Notes under the pieces: model-generated | What the model saw: only the letters and a program-made list of their open reading frames with translations | What the model was told of the DNA's origin: nothing | The model's database searches: none | Position numbers and translations under genes: made by a program | Assembly (NCBI GenBank): GCA_947044365.1 | Contig: OX345636.1 | Coordinates: 38,629,200-38,693,199, forward strand | DNA length: 64,000 bases | Direction of reading: 5' to 3' | From: Petrosia ficiformis | Taxonomy: Eukaryota; Porifera; Demospongiae; Haplosclerida; Petrosiidae | In this document: positions 33,651-46,225 of the stretch, in pieces | Layout: every line of letters starts with the position of its first letter | How positions within the stretch are numbered: position 1 is the first letter of the stretch

Positions 33651-36435
33651 GCTGTTAGTAGTCTGTGCTGCCAAAGCTAAACGAAAAAGGTTTCATGGAA
33701 AAGCAGCTGAAGGTGCGAAACTTGTCCTAAACAAATGGTGCTTTGAAGTATATAGCTGCTTCTTGTCTGAAATGATCGTTGAGAAACTTTCATATGCAAT
33801 AAATGTTTGCACTCTATTAATGAAGTTGAGGTGTTACTGGAAAAGGCTAGAACAAAAAAGAATGAAGTTTTACAGAAGCTTAGAGTCACAATTGATACTT
33901 CATTTAGGAGGTTAGGTTATATAATTGTTGAGATTATATCTTGTTCTTTGATCAATAGTATTATGTATTTTTGTGTAGCTTAGAATCCCCAATGAAACGA
34001 TTACATACCAATGAAACCTTGCTGCCACAAACTGAATCTTTTGTAGAAACATCACCTCCTCCAGTAGAACTTGGTACTCCATCTCGTCCATCAAAGAAAC
34101 CAAGAACTAAAATTAAAGATCTTCCTGTTACAGTAAGTTAGACAACAAGTTCATTAAAGTTATTAGTATTTGCTACCCACATTAGGTTAAAGTAGACTAT
34201 CCATCTGATGCTAAGGCCATCAATGTTGAATCTCCTTGGTCTAAGGAAACTCTTAGAAAGGTTGTCCATAAAAGCTACACTTCTCTTTCTGCCTCTCCTC
34301 GGACATCAGAAAAGATTTTAATTGAGGTTGCCAAAAAGATTAGGAAGGAGATGAAAGAAATATGTTCTACAACCTATAGCTCTATACTTAGAGACAGCAA
34401 TGAGGGTGTTAAACAGTTCAACTGGGTAACTATTTGGTTGGAACTGCTACAGAAAATGCCTACTCTACTTAACTTACTTGCATGCTTGGTGAAAGATCCA
34501 AACAAATCAAAATCCATGTTGTGCTTAATTATATATGATTTTAAAAGAGCGACTTAGTCATATGTGTCTTGTTCAACGTGGAATATCTGTTCTAATGTAT
34601 GGAAATGGCACCAGTAAACAGGTGAGAGGCACAAATTATATAAAGTTGAAAGATAAACTGATTATTACAATTTACTTTCATTTATACTCAATACAAGATA
34701 TACAACTGTCTTCAACCTCTTCAAATAAGCCTGTCTCATAGTGGTACCCTTAAACATGTCGATAGATTGTCAGCTGACTATGACATCAATGTCCAATTTT
34801 GGTCAGATGATCTACTTAGCCAACTGAAGGTGAGTTACTACAAATGAAATGTTGTTATTCACTATTTTTCATGTCAGAGAAGACAACTCTCTTCAAATAC
34901 TAACAAGACATCTGTAACATCACAATTTAAGAATACATGTGATACTTGTGTTGAAAGTGATGATGAAGATGAACATGAAGACAATGCAGTACAAACAACA
35001 GAACCATTTGTTACAAGTGAGGATGAACACAGTGATGATGATGATGAAGACAAAGATTCTGAAGTTGATCTACAATCATTGGATGAAGAAATAACTTCTA
35101 TAGTAACAAAAGTACATGATAATGGTGGTAAGCATACAGCAATACATATCAGCAGTGCACATAATTTGTATGTGTATATATGTAATTATGTGTTATTTAC
35201 AATTACATAATTGTATTCTTAGGTGAACAGCAGGAGTGTATAATATGCCAGGACACACTGGAATAGTTTTAAAATAGTGGGTGACAATATCGATGAAAAT
35301 GTTAGATCATTCCAGAGAGTTGACTACACTACCAGATCCTTTCATTATTTCCACTCTTATGCTCTGCTTGACAGAGTAGATTTCAGTAGTTTGTCTGCTC
35401 TTCCACCTACTACTTCGGGTAAAATAGATATTAATCAGCTCTTCCCCAATGATGATGATGTGGAGTCAATGAAAAATATATTTACTGTACTAATCACCAG
35501 GTCTGTAAGTAGAATTGTGTATGTTTAATATTATTAATTATTCGTTTACAATTGCAGAACTTTGGTGGAGAATATGAAAGAATTCTATGATCAAAGGAAA
35601 GAGGTAGTGTGTACAATTTAAAAAAAACATGAAATATTATTATCATTGTTATATCAAAGGTGCCTCTTGGAGTACAATTGCTAAATGAGAATAAGGTTGA
35701 TGAGATGTGTGCAATATTGGACCAACTTCAGAAATACGTACCAACAATTTGTAGCAGTGAAACAACCTATCTACCATCTGGAGAGTCGTATACTTACCAA
35801 AATACAGACATGTATGAAATACTTTTTGGTGGTGATCAGTTAACTTGGGCAAAAGAAAGAGGTGCCATTGCTGCACGCTCTAATCATCACACCAAAAAAG
35901 ATCAATTGAAGGGTTTAATTAATACCTGTTCCAGAGGATTGGCATACAAGGCAGACATTACTAAAGGTATAAATTATACATATTCAGTAATTGATTGATT
36001 AAGTGATAGTTGCTTGTGTGTGTGTGTGTGTGTATACATAACATTATGGCAATGATTACACTAATAATTTCAGGTAATATTTTTTAATTTTTTAATTTTT
36101 TTATTTTATAAGACACAATGGTACTCAATAGCTATTGCTAATATAAAGAGTACCTAACGTACATGAAAGTTAAAACAATATTAATACGATTTGCATATAA
36201 TTATATGTTATACAGTTGATTATATAATTATGAGTAATGATTAAGATGAATTTAAAAAAGTTAAAAGTTCTGATTTGAGTGATTTGATGGAGTTCACACA
36301 TTTGATAGGAGCAGGAAGAGAATTCCAGAGGGAGATAGTACTGGGAAGAAAGGAATGAAAGGTTGAGGAAGAGCGAGTATAGGGAACCTTGAGGTTTAAG
36401 GGGTGATACGACCGAAGGGAATATGAGGTTCTAGG

Positions 36436-38990
36436 TTAAAATGTGATGAAGTGACTGGGAATATATAAGATTTTATAGATAAACTTGTATAGGAGAATAA
36501 GTTTGGAAGATCTGCGACGGCAGAGAAGAGAAGGTAAGTGAAAAGAGAGTAGTAAAGATTGGTAATCACAATCCCATTGCTTTGAACAAAGTTTGAGAGC
36601 AAAGAATTGAACACTTTCGAGCTTTTTAATATCACAGCTAGAATAAGGGTCCCAAAGAGAAGAACAGTAAGTGAGATGAGGAAGAACTAAAGACAAGTAG
36701 AGTTTGAGAAGAACATGGGGTGAGCACAGGGAATAAAACTGACGAAAAAGAAGTCCCAAAAGTTTTTTAGATTTAGAGCAAATATGATCGATATGAGGAG
36801 TCCAAGAGAGTTGTGAAGTTAAGATTACACCTAAATATTTGAAGTTCGAAACACATTCAAGAGGAGAATTATCAAGGAGTAAGGAAGGAAGAAGTGATAA
36901 GAAAGAAGAGGATTTACGTGAAATTATCATGTATTTGGTTTTGGAAATGTTAATAGTAAGATATCTGGACTTAAGCCAAGATGACAAGAGATCAATACTG
37001 CCTTGAGCCAGTGAGAAATCAGAGGAAGATTGAAAAGGGTATGAAAGAAGAATATCATCAGCATAAAGAGTGAGGGAGATCGAAGAAGGAAACGGTAAAG
37101 TAGAAATGTCATTTAAGTATAAGATAAATAATAAAGGACCGAGTATGGATCCTTGGGGGACACCAGAGGTAACCATACGCTTAGAGGAGACAGACCCATC
37201 AACTACTACATATTGAGAGCGACATGTTAGATAGCTTCTAAACCATCTAGTGATGTGAGAAGGTAAATTGTACTTAGAAAGAATGTCTAGGAGGGGTTCA
37301 TGAGGCACCGAGTTAAAAGCTTTCTGCAGATCAAAGAAAATAGCACAAACAGAAGATCCAGAATCGAGGAGAGAAAACCATAAATTGGTTGTAGTTAATA
37401 AAGCGGATTCAGTTGAGAAGTGGGGCCTGAAGCCAAACTGACAGGAAGACAAAATGTTATTTGCATCGCAGAACTTCTGGAGCCAATTAAAAAGATGTCT
37501 TTCAAGAAGTTTACTTGTAAGAGGGAGGAGAGTAATAGGTCTGAAGTCGGAGGGTGCAGAAGGAGAGGATTTTTTAGGAATAGGTACTATGTTGGAAGTC
37601 TTCCATTCATCAGGGAAAGTTCCAGACATAATTGAACAGTTAAAAATTATTGTAAGAGGTTCTGATATAGAAAGGACTGTATTTTTTAGCATGGTAGCAG
37701 AGATACCATCAGGACTGGTGGAGTAAGATGAGAAATAAGATGCTGTATATCAGTAGGAGAACAAAGAAGATCAGGAGGACAAATAGAAGAAATAGGAGAC
37801 AAAGGAATGAAGGCATTAGACAAAGGAGGAGTAGAAGAGTTGAAGCATCGACAAAAGAAATCATTAAGAAAGTTAGCTTTGGAGATGGGAGTAGAAATAG
37901 ATAAACCATTATGGATGAAATTGGGTATGATAGGCTTCGTTTTAAGTTTGTTGAGGAGGGACCAAAAAGACTTACTACCAGTGGAAGAAAGACAGTTGAA
38001 AAAAGCAGATTTCAAGAAACGTTGATAAGATAAAGTTTTGTTTCTACAAGACTGATAAAGGGACATCAAGAAAGAAGACTTGGTTGACTTAGCAAGAGAA
38101 AACAATCGACGCCTTCTCTTGATACATGCCATAAGATGGTCATTAGACCAGGGGGGAGATTTATGATGAAAAACTAGCTTAGAGGGAATAGTACGTTTCA
38201 TAACATCTAAGAAGATTTCTTTAAAAATCAACCATGAGTAATTTACATCAGTCTGAGAAAGAAGGGACTTCCAAGAAATAGAGGAAAGAAGTAAGTTGGC
38301 TGAGTAAAAGTCAGCCTTGTTGTACAGCCAAACATTGCGGCCATTGGTTGAACGAGGGTCAGGATCTTTTCGAACTAGAGGCAGAGAAAAGAGGATAGAT
38401 AAATGATCAGAAGAAGAGATGGGAGGAAGAACACGTGAAGGGCAAGAAAGATTAGAAGAGACAAACACTAGGTCAATAAGAGAAGGAGAACCGAAGTGTG
38501 AGAAATGAGTAGGCTCACAAATAATTTGATTGAGCCCCAAGCAATTAGTAAAATCGATCAAGGATTTACTGAGTGAAGAAGATTTAAGAAGATCGATATT
38601 AAAGTCACCAACCAGGATAAGATTATGAAGGATGGTGGGAGAAAGAAAAGAAATGTGATCTTTGAAAAGACCAAAAGCAGTATCAGAGTTAGGTGGTTTG
38701 TAAAAAGTGCCCAAAGTAAAAGAACAATGATGAGATGTAATTAAAAGGGGAAGGAATTCAAGATTAGGGGCAAAAGGCAAGGGAGATACAGAGAGATTTG
38801 ACTTAACAAAGACTGCAATGCCACCACCGTGTCTACTACGGTCAAGGCGGAATTAGGTATTAAGACTTCAGAGTCAGAGATCTCAGGGGACAACCAAGTT
38901 TCAACAACACAAATAATATCAGGGGAATGACTAACACAAAACAAAAGGAGATCATCAAACTTAGGAAGAAGACTTCTAGCATTAAAGTAA
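36436..38990 (-). pseudogene. LINE ORF2: APE endonuclease and reverse transcriptase, two frameshifts
   Basis: Three frames cover one ORF2. 38741-38944 has DIICVVETWLSPEI (endonuclease). 37686-38780 has LILVGDFNIDLL, LIDLVFVSS and SSDHLSILFSL (endonuclease), then the linker. 36436-37692 has FRPITLLPLTSKLLE, FDLQKAF, SGVPQGSILGPLLF, LYADDILL and the C-terminal RT. Shifts lie near 38750-38850 and 37690-37730. The YADD box and endonuclease H/D motifs are intact, so decay is recent. Confidence 0.87.
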
Positions 38991-38997
38991 AAGATAT

Positions 38998-40344
38998 TTA
39001 GTGATTTGGAGGGATTAAGGGAAGTGAAGCCATTAGTAGGGTTGACAAGAGGGAAATGAGATTGTGAACTAAAGGTTGATGAGGAGGAAAGTGGGGACGA
39101 TATTGAGAAACTGGTGGGATTGTGGATGTTGGTGGAAGTGTTGTAGTGGGTGGAGGATAAAGATAAGGAGGGGGGAGGGGAAGATGAGAGTTGTTGGTTA
39201 TGGACTGATGAGGAGGAAAGAGGGGACGATATTGAGAAACTGGTGAGACTGTGGATGTTGGTAGAAATGTTGTAGTGGGTGGAGGATAAAGATAAGGAGG
39301 AGGAAGAGGAAGATGAGAGTTGTTGGTTGTGGGCTGATGAGTTAAATGCGGATAATGGGAAGTTTGAGGTATTTGAGGGGCCGGGGGAAAGAGAGAAGGA
39401 GAGTAAGAAGGGAAAGGGAATTTGGGAGTGGGGAGTAAAGGTGGCTTGCGAGGAGGGCGGGGACGATTGGATAAAAAAGGATTTGCATTAAGAGAGGAAG
39501 GATGAACAGAAGAAGTAGAATTAGTATGACTGACTTTTAGAGATGAGGACAGTGAACTTACAGAAGGGGGTGGCAACTGGGTAATTGTTGTAGAATTATT
39601 AGAAGAGGTCATAGATTGTAAAGAGTTGGGAGCTGATTGGTTAGAATATGAGACATCGTTCTGAGATGAAATAGAAGCAGAACTGGGAGGTGGACGTGAG
39701 ATTGATGGAGAGCTTTGCATTTCAGTTGCAAGTTCAGGGATTTGTTGATTGGAAACATGATTAGCTGACGAACTAGGTTGAGAGATAGAGTTCACTTTGG
39801 ATGACAGAGTTGCCAGACTTTGTTGAACTATAGGAAACTCAGAAGAGAGAGAATTAAGAGTTTTATAAGAAGATTCCAGTTTGGTAATATGAGCCTTTAG
39901 GTGTGAAATGTCAGAACGAAGAGAGGATACGAGAGAGAAGATTGACTTGATGCAGAAAGGACAGATAAAAGGATAATTATTTGCTACACGAGAGGAAACA
40001 CCAACATACTCACTATGACTCCAACAGGAGCACGAGTCGCATTGAAGCATAAGACCAAACTCATCACTGGACTCACATACACATTTCACTTCATCATCAG
40101 GGCCAGGGTTTAACTCAATGTCACCACTCAAGAGAATAAGCAAGCACATATGATGAGAATGACATAGAGATTTGAAATATCGTTTATGGCGAGATGAGAC
40201 GTTATACCTCATATAGAAAGGTCTAGAAATGATGGGTGTCCATGGAATACAGGGTAAATGAGAGGAATTCTGTCCTTTAATTCCAAAGAGACAAAAAAGA
40301 TGACAAGTAACAAACAGAGCACAAACAGCCATCTTTACCGCCAT
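38998..40344 (-). CDS. LINE ORF1 with hydrophobic N-terminus, 2A-like motif and PHD finger
   Basis: 448 codons without a stop. Residues 1-25 are hydrophobic (AVCALFVTCHLFCLFG), possibly a signal sequence. The motif SGDIELNPGP (core at 40099-40122) is a class 2A-like ribosome-skipping sequence. Directly after it is a PHD-type zinc finger (CVCESSDEFG..CDSC..W, then CPFC), a short coiled-coil segment, then a long Ser/Pro-rich tail with an imperfect 40-residue repeat (HPLPPPYLYPPPTTT-like, two copies). 2A-like motifs are known at this position in some APE-type LINEs of sea urchins and other invertebrates; PHD fingers occur in CR1 ORF1s. Confidence 0.85.
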   Translation of the reverse strand: MAVKMAVCALFVTCHLFCLFGIKGQNSSHLPCIPWTPIISRPFYMRYNVSSRHKRYFKSLCHSHHMCLLILLSGDIELNPGPDDEVKCVCESSDEFGLMLQCDSCSCWSHSEYVGVSSRVANNYPFICPFCIKSIFSLVSSLRSDISHLKAHITKLESSYKTLNSLSSEFPIVQQSLATLSSKVNSISQPSSSANHVSNQQIPELATEMQSSPSISRPPPSSASISSQNDVSYSNQSAPNSLQSMTSSNNSTTITQLPPPSVSSLSSSLKVSHTNSTSSVHPSSLNANPFLSNRPRPPRKPPLLPTPKFPFPSYSPSLFPPAPQIPQTSHYPHLTHQPTTNNSHLPLPPPYLYPPPTTTFLPTSTVSPVSQYRPLFPPHQSITNNSHLPLPPPYLYPPPTTTLPPTSTIPPVSQYRPHFPPHQPLVHNLISLLSTLLMASLPLIPPNH

Positions 40345-41246
40345 TTTCTTTAATTCTTCTAATGTATGTAAGCGTCTCTATCAACCTAAATCTTCAGGAG
40401 ATAAAGGAACACTTCTTCAACTTAAAAATGTCATCAACCGTTCTTCTGTGCCAAATGATCCAGCAAAAAATATGAAAGCTACTGAAGATTTTTATGATCT
40501 TGCTCGAGATGCCTACATCATTGTTGCTGCAAAACAGGTTATGAGTTCTACACACACAAGATTTTTGAATGACACTGCTAAAACAATTGTCAATGAGTTT
40601 GTGAAAATTGAACAGGTACAAAGCACATGTGATGACCAAATCTATTTATACTCATGTGATGTTATAACACTTGGGTTAATTTGGAAAAGCTATCATGATG
40701 CTTCAAGAGAAGGTGATGGGGAAAGAGTACTTTTAATATGGAAGTTTTTAATGATTATCTTCAGACTCTCCAACAGAAGAAATTACACAAAGGAAGCCAT
40801 TCTTCTGCTACTCCAGTATCATTACCTTTTACCTGAACAAAAAGCTGCCCAGTTGGCATACAGTAGGTTTGTAAACACACAAGGGAGGGTTGGACAAAAC
40901 ATATCATCAGATTTACACATGGAACATTTGAACAGATGATTAAAAACTGATTTGAATCACTTATCCTCAAATATTCAGCCAATATCTATTGCCAAAGCAG
41001 CAAAATCGATTGGAGTAGTAGACACTATTTGTAGCACATTTGAAAATGAAATTCAAGGTAGACACACATCTCAATTCCTTCTTCAAAAAAAGATCTAGCC
41101 ATCATCATTGCCACACTTGAAGAAGCAGAAGTTTTAATGAAACACGCTTCAAAGAGAAAGCATTCTTCATTTGATTATGAACATGCATTTTTAGAGAATT
41201 ATGATAAAGATGAACTGCTTGATTGGCTGTTGGATAAGGTACATTA

Positions 41247-41492
<246 letters not shown>

Positions 41493-41647
41493 TCATTATT
41501 AATGGACAGGTAAATGTCATTATAACCATACTGCTCTTTTATGGACTCCATATCTGTGAACATGGAATATGTTGAATAGAGTTTGTGTGCAAGTAAGGAA
41601 GGATATAGTGCACAACAATGATTTAGTGCACTGTATAGGTTGCAGAG

Positions 41648-41929
41648 TGATAGTTTTATAACTTTTATTTCTCAAACAACACAAGGACTGATACAAGTAC
41701 AGTTGTTTAAATACAAAAATCAGAGAATATTCTAGAACACTACATGTGATAAAGAAAGTTCTAGAGTAACATGTGCTGTAGAATATTCTAGAGAGTTCTA
41801 ACAATAAACATGCACCAACATGCCTGTACAGACAAATTAAAAGAACAATGAAATCACATGATTACATATTACGCAACAACTATACACATTATGTATAAAC
41901 AATCTAACTCAAAGTGTTCATTTCCAACA
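41648..41929 (-). repeat. Copia 3' LTR
   Basis: 282 bp; forward strand starts TGATAG and ends CCAACA. Nearly identical to the other LTR except for about 13 extra bases near its start (TAGTTTTATAACTT region). Confidence 0.93.
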
Positions 41930-41941
41930 CTCCTTCTCACT

Positions 41942-43690
41942 TTAGTTTGATTGTAGTTCCTTTACTCCAGCCATCTCTCTTAGTTTCATGAATTGTTCAG
42001 CGTACAGTCCTTTAGTTAGTATATCTGCGATCATGTCACTGCTTCTACAGTATCGAACATCAATTGTTCCTTTCTTAGTTTCGTCTCTGATGAAATGGTA
42101 TTTTATCGCGATATGTTTACTTCTGCCATGAAACTGTGGATTTCTTGTCATACTGATTGCTGACTGATTGTCCTCATAGACAATTGCTGGTCTGCTTGTG
42201 TCTTTTCGATGCAATTCGGCAAGGAGTCGATTCAGCCAGATGGCTTCTTGAGCGGCAGATGTTAGTGACATGTATTCTGCTTCAGCAGTGGACAATGCTA
42301 CACATGACTGTTTCTTACTCTTCCAGCTAACAGATGCTCCACACATCTTGAACAGATATCCTGAGGTGGATTTTCTATCATCGACATCACCTCCCCAGTC
42401 AGCATCAGAGTAGCCAGTGCATTCTTTTGACTTAGTTTCAGTGAACAGTAAACCATAATTAATCGTTCCAGTTAAGTATCGCAAAATGTGCTTTACAGCT
42501 GTCCAGTGCTGTTGTGTTGGTCTTGATGTAAATTTTGCTACACTGCTCACAGCATAGGCAATATCTGGCCTTGTTCTAGTTGAGAGGTAAATAAGTTTTC
42601 CAACTCCTGATTGATACTGTTCCATGTCAATACATGTAGAGTCATCATTGCTTTTTGTCAATTTGATACTGGGATTCACAGGTATCTTGCATGTCTTGGC
42701 ATCTTGCATATTGAAGTTGGAAATAAGATTTTCTGTATAAAGTGGTTGACCCATCCATATTGTCCCCTTTCTGTGGTCTTGAATAATTTTAACTCCCAGG
42801 AAATAGTGCAATTCACCCATATCCTTTACATCAAATCTGTCAGCTAAAGCAGCCTTGCTTTCGACGATTCTCTCATTAGTCTTCCCAGCTATTATTATGT
42901 CATCCACATACACAGCAATTATTGCAGGTTCTCCTTGAGTTGACACATACAAACAGGGATCTCCTCTTGTTTGTTCAAAGTTCATCGATTTCAGGTGATC
43001 ATCAAATGCAGTATTCCAACAACGTGGTGATTGTTTCAAACCATAGATACTTCTATTAAGTCGACAAACTAGATTTTCTTTACCCTCTTCAATGAATCCT
43101 TCTGGTTGTTTCATAAACAACTCTTCAGTTAACTCTCCATTTAAAAACGCTGTCTTCACGTCCATTTGGTGAAGTTTCATTTTTTCAGATACAGCAAGTG
43201 CAATAACGGTGCGAACAGATTCAAAACGAACAACAGGTGAAAACGTTTCCTCATAATCTAGTCCTTGTCTCTGTGAGTAGCCTTGTGCAACTAATCTCGC
43301 CTTATATCGTTCAACTAATCCATTCTCTTTTAGTTTGCACTTGAAAACCCACTTACTATTGATAATTTTTCGATCATTTGGTGGTGGCACCAGCTCCCAA
43401 ACTTTGTTTGCGTCTAGTGAGTTAAATTCGTCTTTCATAGCTTCTTGCCAGTTCTCCTTCTCAGATGAAGTAAGTGCTTGTTTTACAGTGAGTGGTTCAG
43501 CAATACTATTCACCGAATTTACCCATACACCATAAAAGTCTGGTTGTTTGGACACACGAGTAGAACGTCGGGTTGTAGTGGATTCTGTCCCCTCATTCCC
43601 AGTCTCAGGTTCTTCAGAATCAATTTCTTCTCTTAATATACTCTCATCATCCTCACTCACTTCTGTGTCTTCAGAGGAATCACTTATTGC
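41942..43690 (-). pseudogene. Copia pol: reverse transcriptase and RNase H
   Basis: The 572-codon frame to 43660 has WVFKCKLKENG, HQMDVKTAFLNGEL, SIYGLKQSPRCW, YVDDIIIAG, YSDADWGGD and ALSTAEAEYMSL, a full copia RT and RNase H. It is in the same frame as the integrase part but a TGA at 43688-43690 separates them. The domain itself is uninterrupted. Confidence 0.93.
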
Positions 43691-44410
43691 TCAAGGTTCA
43701 GCTGATTCTTCTGGTGAAAACTCCTTCTCGATTCCATTTTCAAACTCATTAAATTTTACATCACGACTGTGTATAATTCTTTGACGTTTCTGATCATACA
43801 GACGGTATCCTTTATGATTAGCGGAATACCCTAAAAAAATACACTTTTGTGCTTTGTTGTCCAACTTTTGCCTTTCATCTTTTGGAATGTGTGAGTAGGC
43901 AGAACACCCAAACACTTTAAGATGGCTCACTTTAGGTTTGTCACCATGTAATGATTCATGAGGTGTCTTTCCCTCAACTGGTTTCGTTGGACATCGATTT
44001 CGTAGATATACAGCAGTCGCAAGAGCTTCAGCCCAGAACGACTTAGGTAATTTTGAATCAGCCAGCATGGCACGAACCATTTCTACTAATGTTCTGTTGG
44101 TCCTCTCAGCAACTCCGTTCTGCTCAGGGCACTTAGGAATAGTGAGCTCATGCCTCACCCCTTCTTTACTGAGATATTCTTCAAATTCTTTTGAGGTATA
44201 CTCTCCTCCATTGTCTGTACGTATAGTCTTTACACAATGTCCCAGCATTTTTTCTACTTCTCTCTTCCATTGACAAAATTTCATAAGTACATCACTCTTT
44301 TGTTTGATTGCATACACCCACATGTACTTGGTCATATATATCATCAATGAACGTAACAAAGTATTGTGCTCCACTAAGTGATTTTGACTCCAATTTTCCA
44401 CAGACATCAC
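43691..44410 (-). pseudogene. Copia pol: integrase core, C-terminal part
   Basis: Contains IRTDNGGEYTSKEFEEYL, CPEQNGVAERTNRTLVEM, FWAEALATAVYLRNR and FLGYSANHKGYRLYD. The second Asp and Glu of the integrase triad are present. It overlaps the upstream frame by about 120 bp in another phase: a frameshift at about 44300-44400. Confidence 0.92.
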
Positions 44411-45416
44411 TGTGGACTAGTTCCAATGGCTTGGTTGTGGTTCTTTCACTGCAAGGCGGAAAACGACTTCTCTGATGTTTTCCCTTTAAGCAAGGCTCAC
44501 AAAAGTCAATTTGCTTTGAAACATTGTAATCAAACTCATCCACCAGCTTTTCCTTTGCTAGCTTTTGAAGATTTTTCACTCCCAAATGCCCGTATCTTCG
44601 ATGCCACAAATGTTCCTTTGACGACTTGCATTCGTTTGGTAACTCTCCAGTCACAGTGTGGTGAACATGATCCTTTGGTTCAGCAAACATCACATAATAA
44701 AGACTGTCAATCTTGTTAGCAACTGTGATCAATTTTCCTTTTGGATTCTTTAGTACACAACTACGCTCATTGAATGTAAATGAAATTCCTTTTTCCACAG
44801 CTTTGGACACACTTAGCAAATTATATGATATATCTGGAACGAACAATACATCGTGTAGCTTACAGTTCCTTGTCAAGTGCCCAGTTCTCAACATCAGTGT
44901 CGCTGTTCCACGTCCAATACCTTTTAGAACATGACCATCTCTAAGGGATACATCAATTGGTTTTTCCAAAGTACACAAACTAACAAATGAGTTACGATCA
45001 TTGCATATGTGAGTCGTTGATCCTGAATCGACTATCCAGTTTCCTGAAGACGATGGAACTTTAACACCAGTAGCTAAGGCATGTCGAACCACCAGACCTA
45101 TTTCATTCGTATCAGAATCGACAGGTTGATCATTAGCTTCTGTACAGTACACTCTGTGCTTCTTTCCAAAAACGCGAGGATTGACAGTAGAACCTGACGT
45201 ACTAGAATATTTTCGTTCTTTTTCAAGGCAGTTCCTTTGTATATGTCCGAATTTATTACAAAAATGGCATCTCGGTCCTCGTTTCTTTTGCTGCTTTGTC
45301 ACCAAGACTTCCTCTTTCAATGTTTCAGGCACAGTATTTTGCTCTTTCCTTTTTCTTTCTTCATGTAGCAAACGTTCAGTTACCGTTTTCATGTCGGGTA
45401 CGTCAGCATTGGCTTC
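44292..45416 (-). pseudogene. Copia gag end, protease and integrase N-terminus
   Basis: Has the zinc knuckle CHFCNKFGHIQRNC, the protease site WIVDSGSTTHI, the integrase HHCC finger (HLWHRRYGHLG ... CEPCLKGKHQRSRF) and the first core Asp (LVHSDVCG). It ends in an out-of-frame tail after VTFIDD because of the frameshift. Confidence 0.92.
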
Positions 45417-45920
45417 TTAGGCTGTAACCAGCATATCATACGATCCTGGAAGGCTAGCGAGCAGATAAACAACTTTATCCTCGTCTTCGATTGTATCTCC
45501 GATCACAGATAATTCATTGAATGTCTCAGTGATAGCTTTAATGTGTTCTTGAATGCTTTCTCCATCCTTTAGACGTAGCGTATGCAGTCTTCGACGTAGA
45601 GCAAGCTTGTTAGCCCACGTAGCCTTTTGAAATTGGCCGGCAAGGAGATTCCACACAGCTACAGGGTTCTTTGGATCTCCTACCAGGTACAGCAGGCATG
45701 GGTCTAATGACAAAACGATTATTGCAAGGGCTCTATCCCTACGAGTACAGAACTTCTGGTATCTTTCAGCGGAGCTCCCTTCAGGTGCGGTTTCACTCCC
45801 ATTAACAATACTCCAAAGTCCTTCTTTCATGAGACTCATCTTACATTGGACTTTCCACGTAGGATAGTTGGATCCCGTCAGTGGAACTATTAAGCTCTTT
45901 ACTGTCATCTCTTGCTGCAC
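45417..45920 (-). pseudogene. Copia gag N-terminal part
   Basis: Frame with LTGSNYPTWKVQCKMSL, DPCLLYLVGDPKNPVAVW and LRRRLHTLRLKDG, typical UBN2/copia gag. A TAA at 45417-45419 separates it from the rest of the polyprotein in the same frame, most simply a single-base nonsense change. Confidence 0.9.
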
Positions 45921-45951
45921 TTCTCAGTAAGGTAATGCTGGGCTCATAACC

Positions 45952-46220
45952 TGATTTATTTCTCAAACAACACAAGGACTGATACAAGTACAGTTGTTTA
46001 AATACAAAAATCAGAGAATATTCTAGAACACTACATGTGATAAAGAAAGTTCTAGAGTAACATGTGCTGTAGAATATTCTAGAGAGTTCTAACAATAAAC
46101 ATGCACCAACATGCCTGTACAGACAAATTAAAAGAACAATGAAATCACATGATTACATATTACGCAACAACTATACACATTATGTATAAACAATCTAACT
46201 CAAAGTGTTCATTTCCAACA
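45952..46220 (-). repeat. Copia 5' LTR
   Basis: 269 bp; forward strand starts TGATTT and ends CCAACA. The near identity to the other LTR points to a young insertion. Confidence 0.93.
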
Positions 46221-46225
46221 CAGAG

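Larger units (their letters stand above)
36084..40350 (-). mobile_element. CR1/L2-type LINE with 2A-PHD ORF1, inserted in the DUF6589-like gene
   Basis: Nearly full-length minus-strand LINE: ORF1 at 38998-40344, APE endonuclease plus RT at about 36436-38990, and an A-rich 3' tail (T-run at 36080-36115). The inserted DNA interrupts a coding exon of the DUF6589-like gene, whose frame resumes at about 40360. Target duplication is not clear because both flanks are T-rich (TTTTTTAATTT versus TTTCTTTAATTC). ORF2 carries two frameshifts. Confidence 0.88.
33700..41240 (+). pseudogene. DUF6589-like gene, split by a LINE insertion
   Basis: Exon pieces on the plus strand: about 33785-33895 (FICNKCLHSINEVEVLL, zinc-ribbon CxxC); 33979-34132; 34186-34621; about 34700-34828 (LQISLSHSGTLKHVDRL); 34880-35128 (acidic); 35222-35500 (DNIDENVRSFQRVDYTTRS, HYFHSYALLDRV); 35660-35965 (LFGGDQLTWAKERGA); then after 36084-40350, 40360-40615 (SSGDKGTLLQLKNVINR) and 40690-41090 (HDASREGDGERVLLIWK, RFVNTQGRVGQNISSDLHME) with a tail to about 41240. 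This motif order matches DUF6589 proteins common in sponges and cnidarians, which have no established function. Besides the insertion there is a frameshift near 34530, a stop upstream of the first exon and a stop near 40940, so it is a pseudogene. Confidence 0.7.
41648..46220 (-). mobile_element. Ty1/copia LTR retrotransposon
   Basis: Bounded by two LTRs (41648-41929 and 45952-46220) and flanked by CAGAG on both sides (41643-41647 and 46221-46225). Next to the left LTR, the minus strand reads AGTGAGAAGGAG directly before TGTTGG, a polypurine tract. Next to the right LTR, GGTTATGAGCCC is a plausible tRNA primer site. Domain order gag, protease, integrase, RT, RNase H is that of copia. Three lesions break the polyprotein. 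Confidence 0.95.

Noticed and set aside
39279..39491. Acidic plus-strand frame opposite LINE ORF1
   Set aside because: Complement of the Ser/Pro-rich ORF1 tail; composition artefact.
36084..40350. Possible clean target-site duplication of the LINE
   Set aside because: Both borders are T-rich and only loosely alike; no exact repeat could be fixed.
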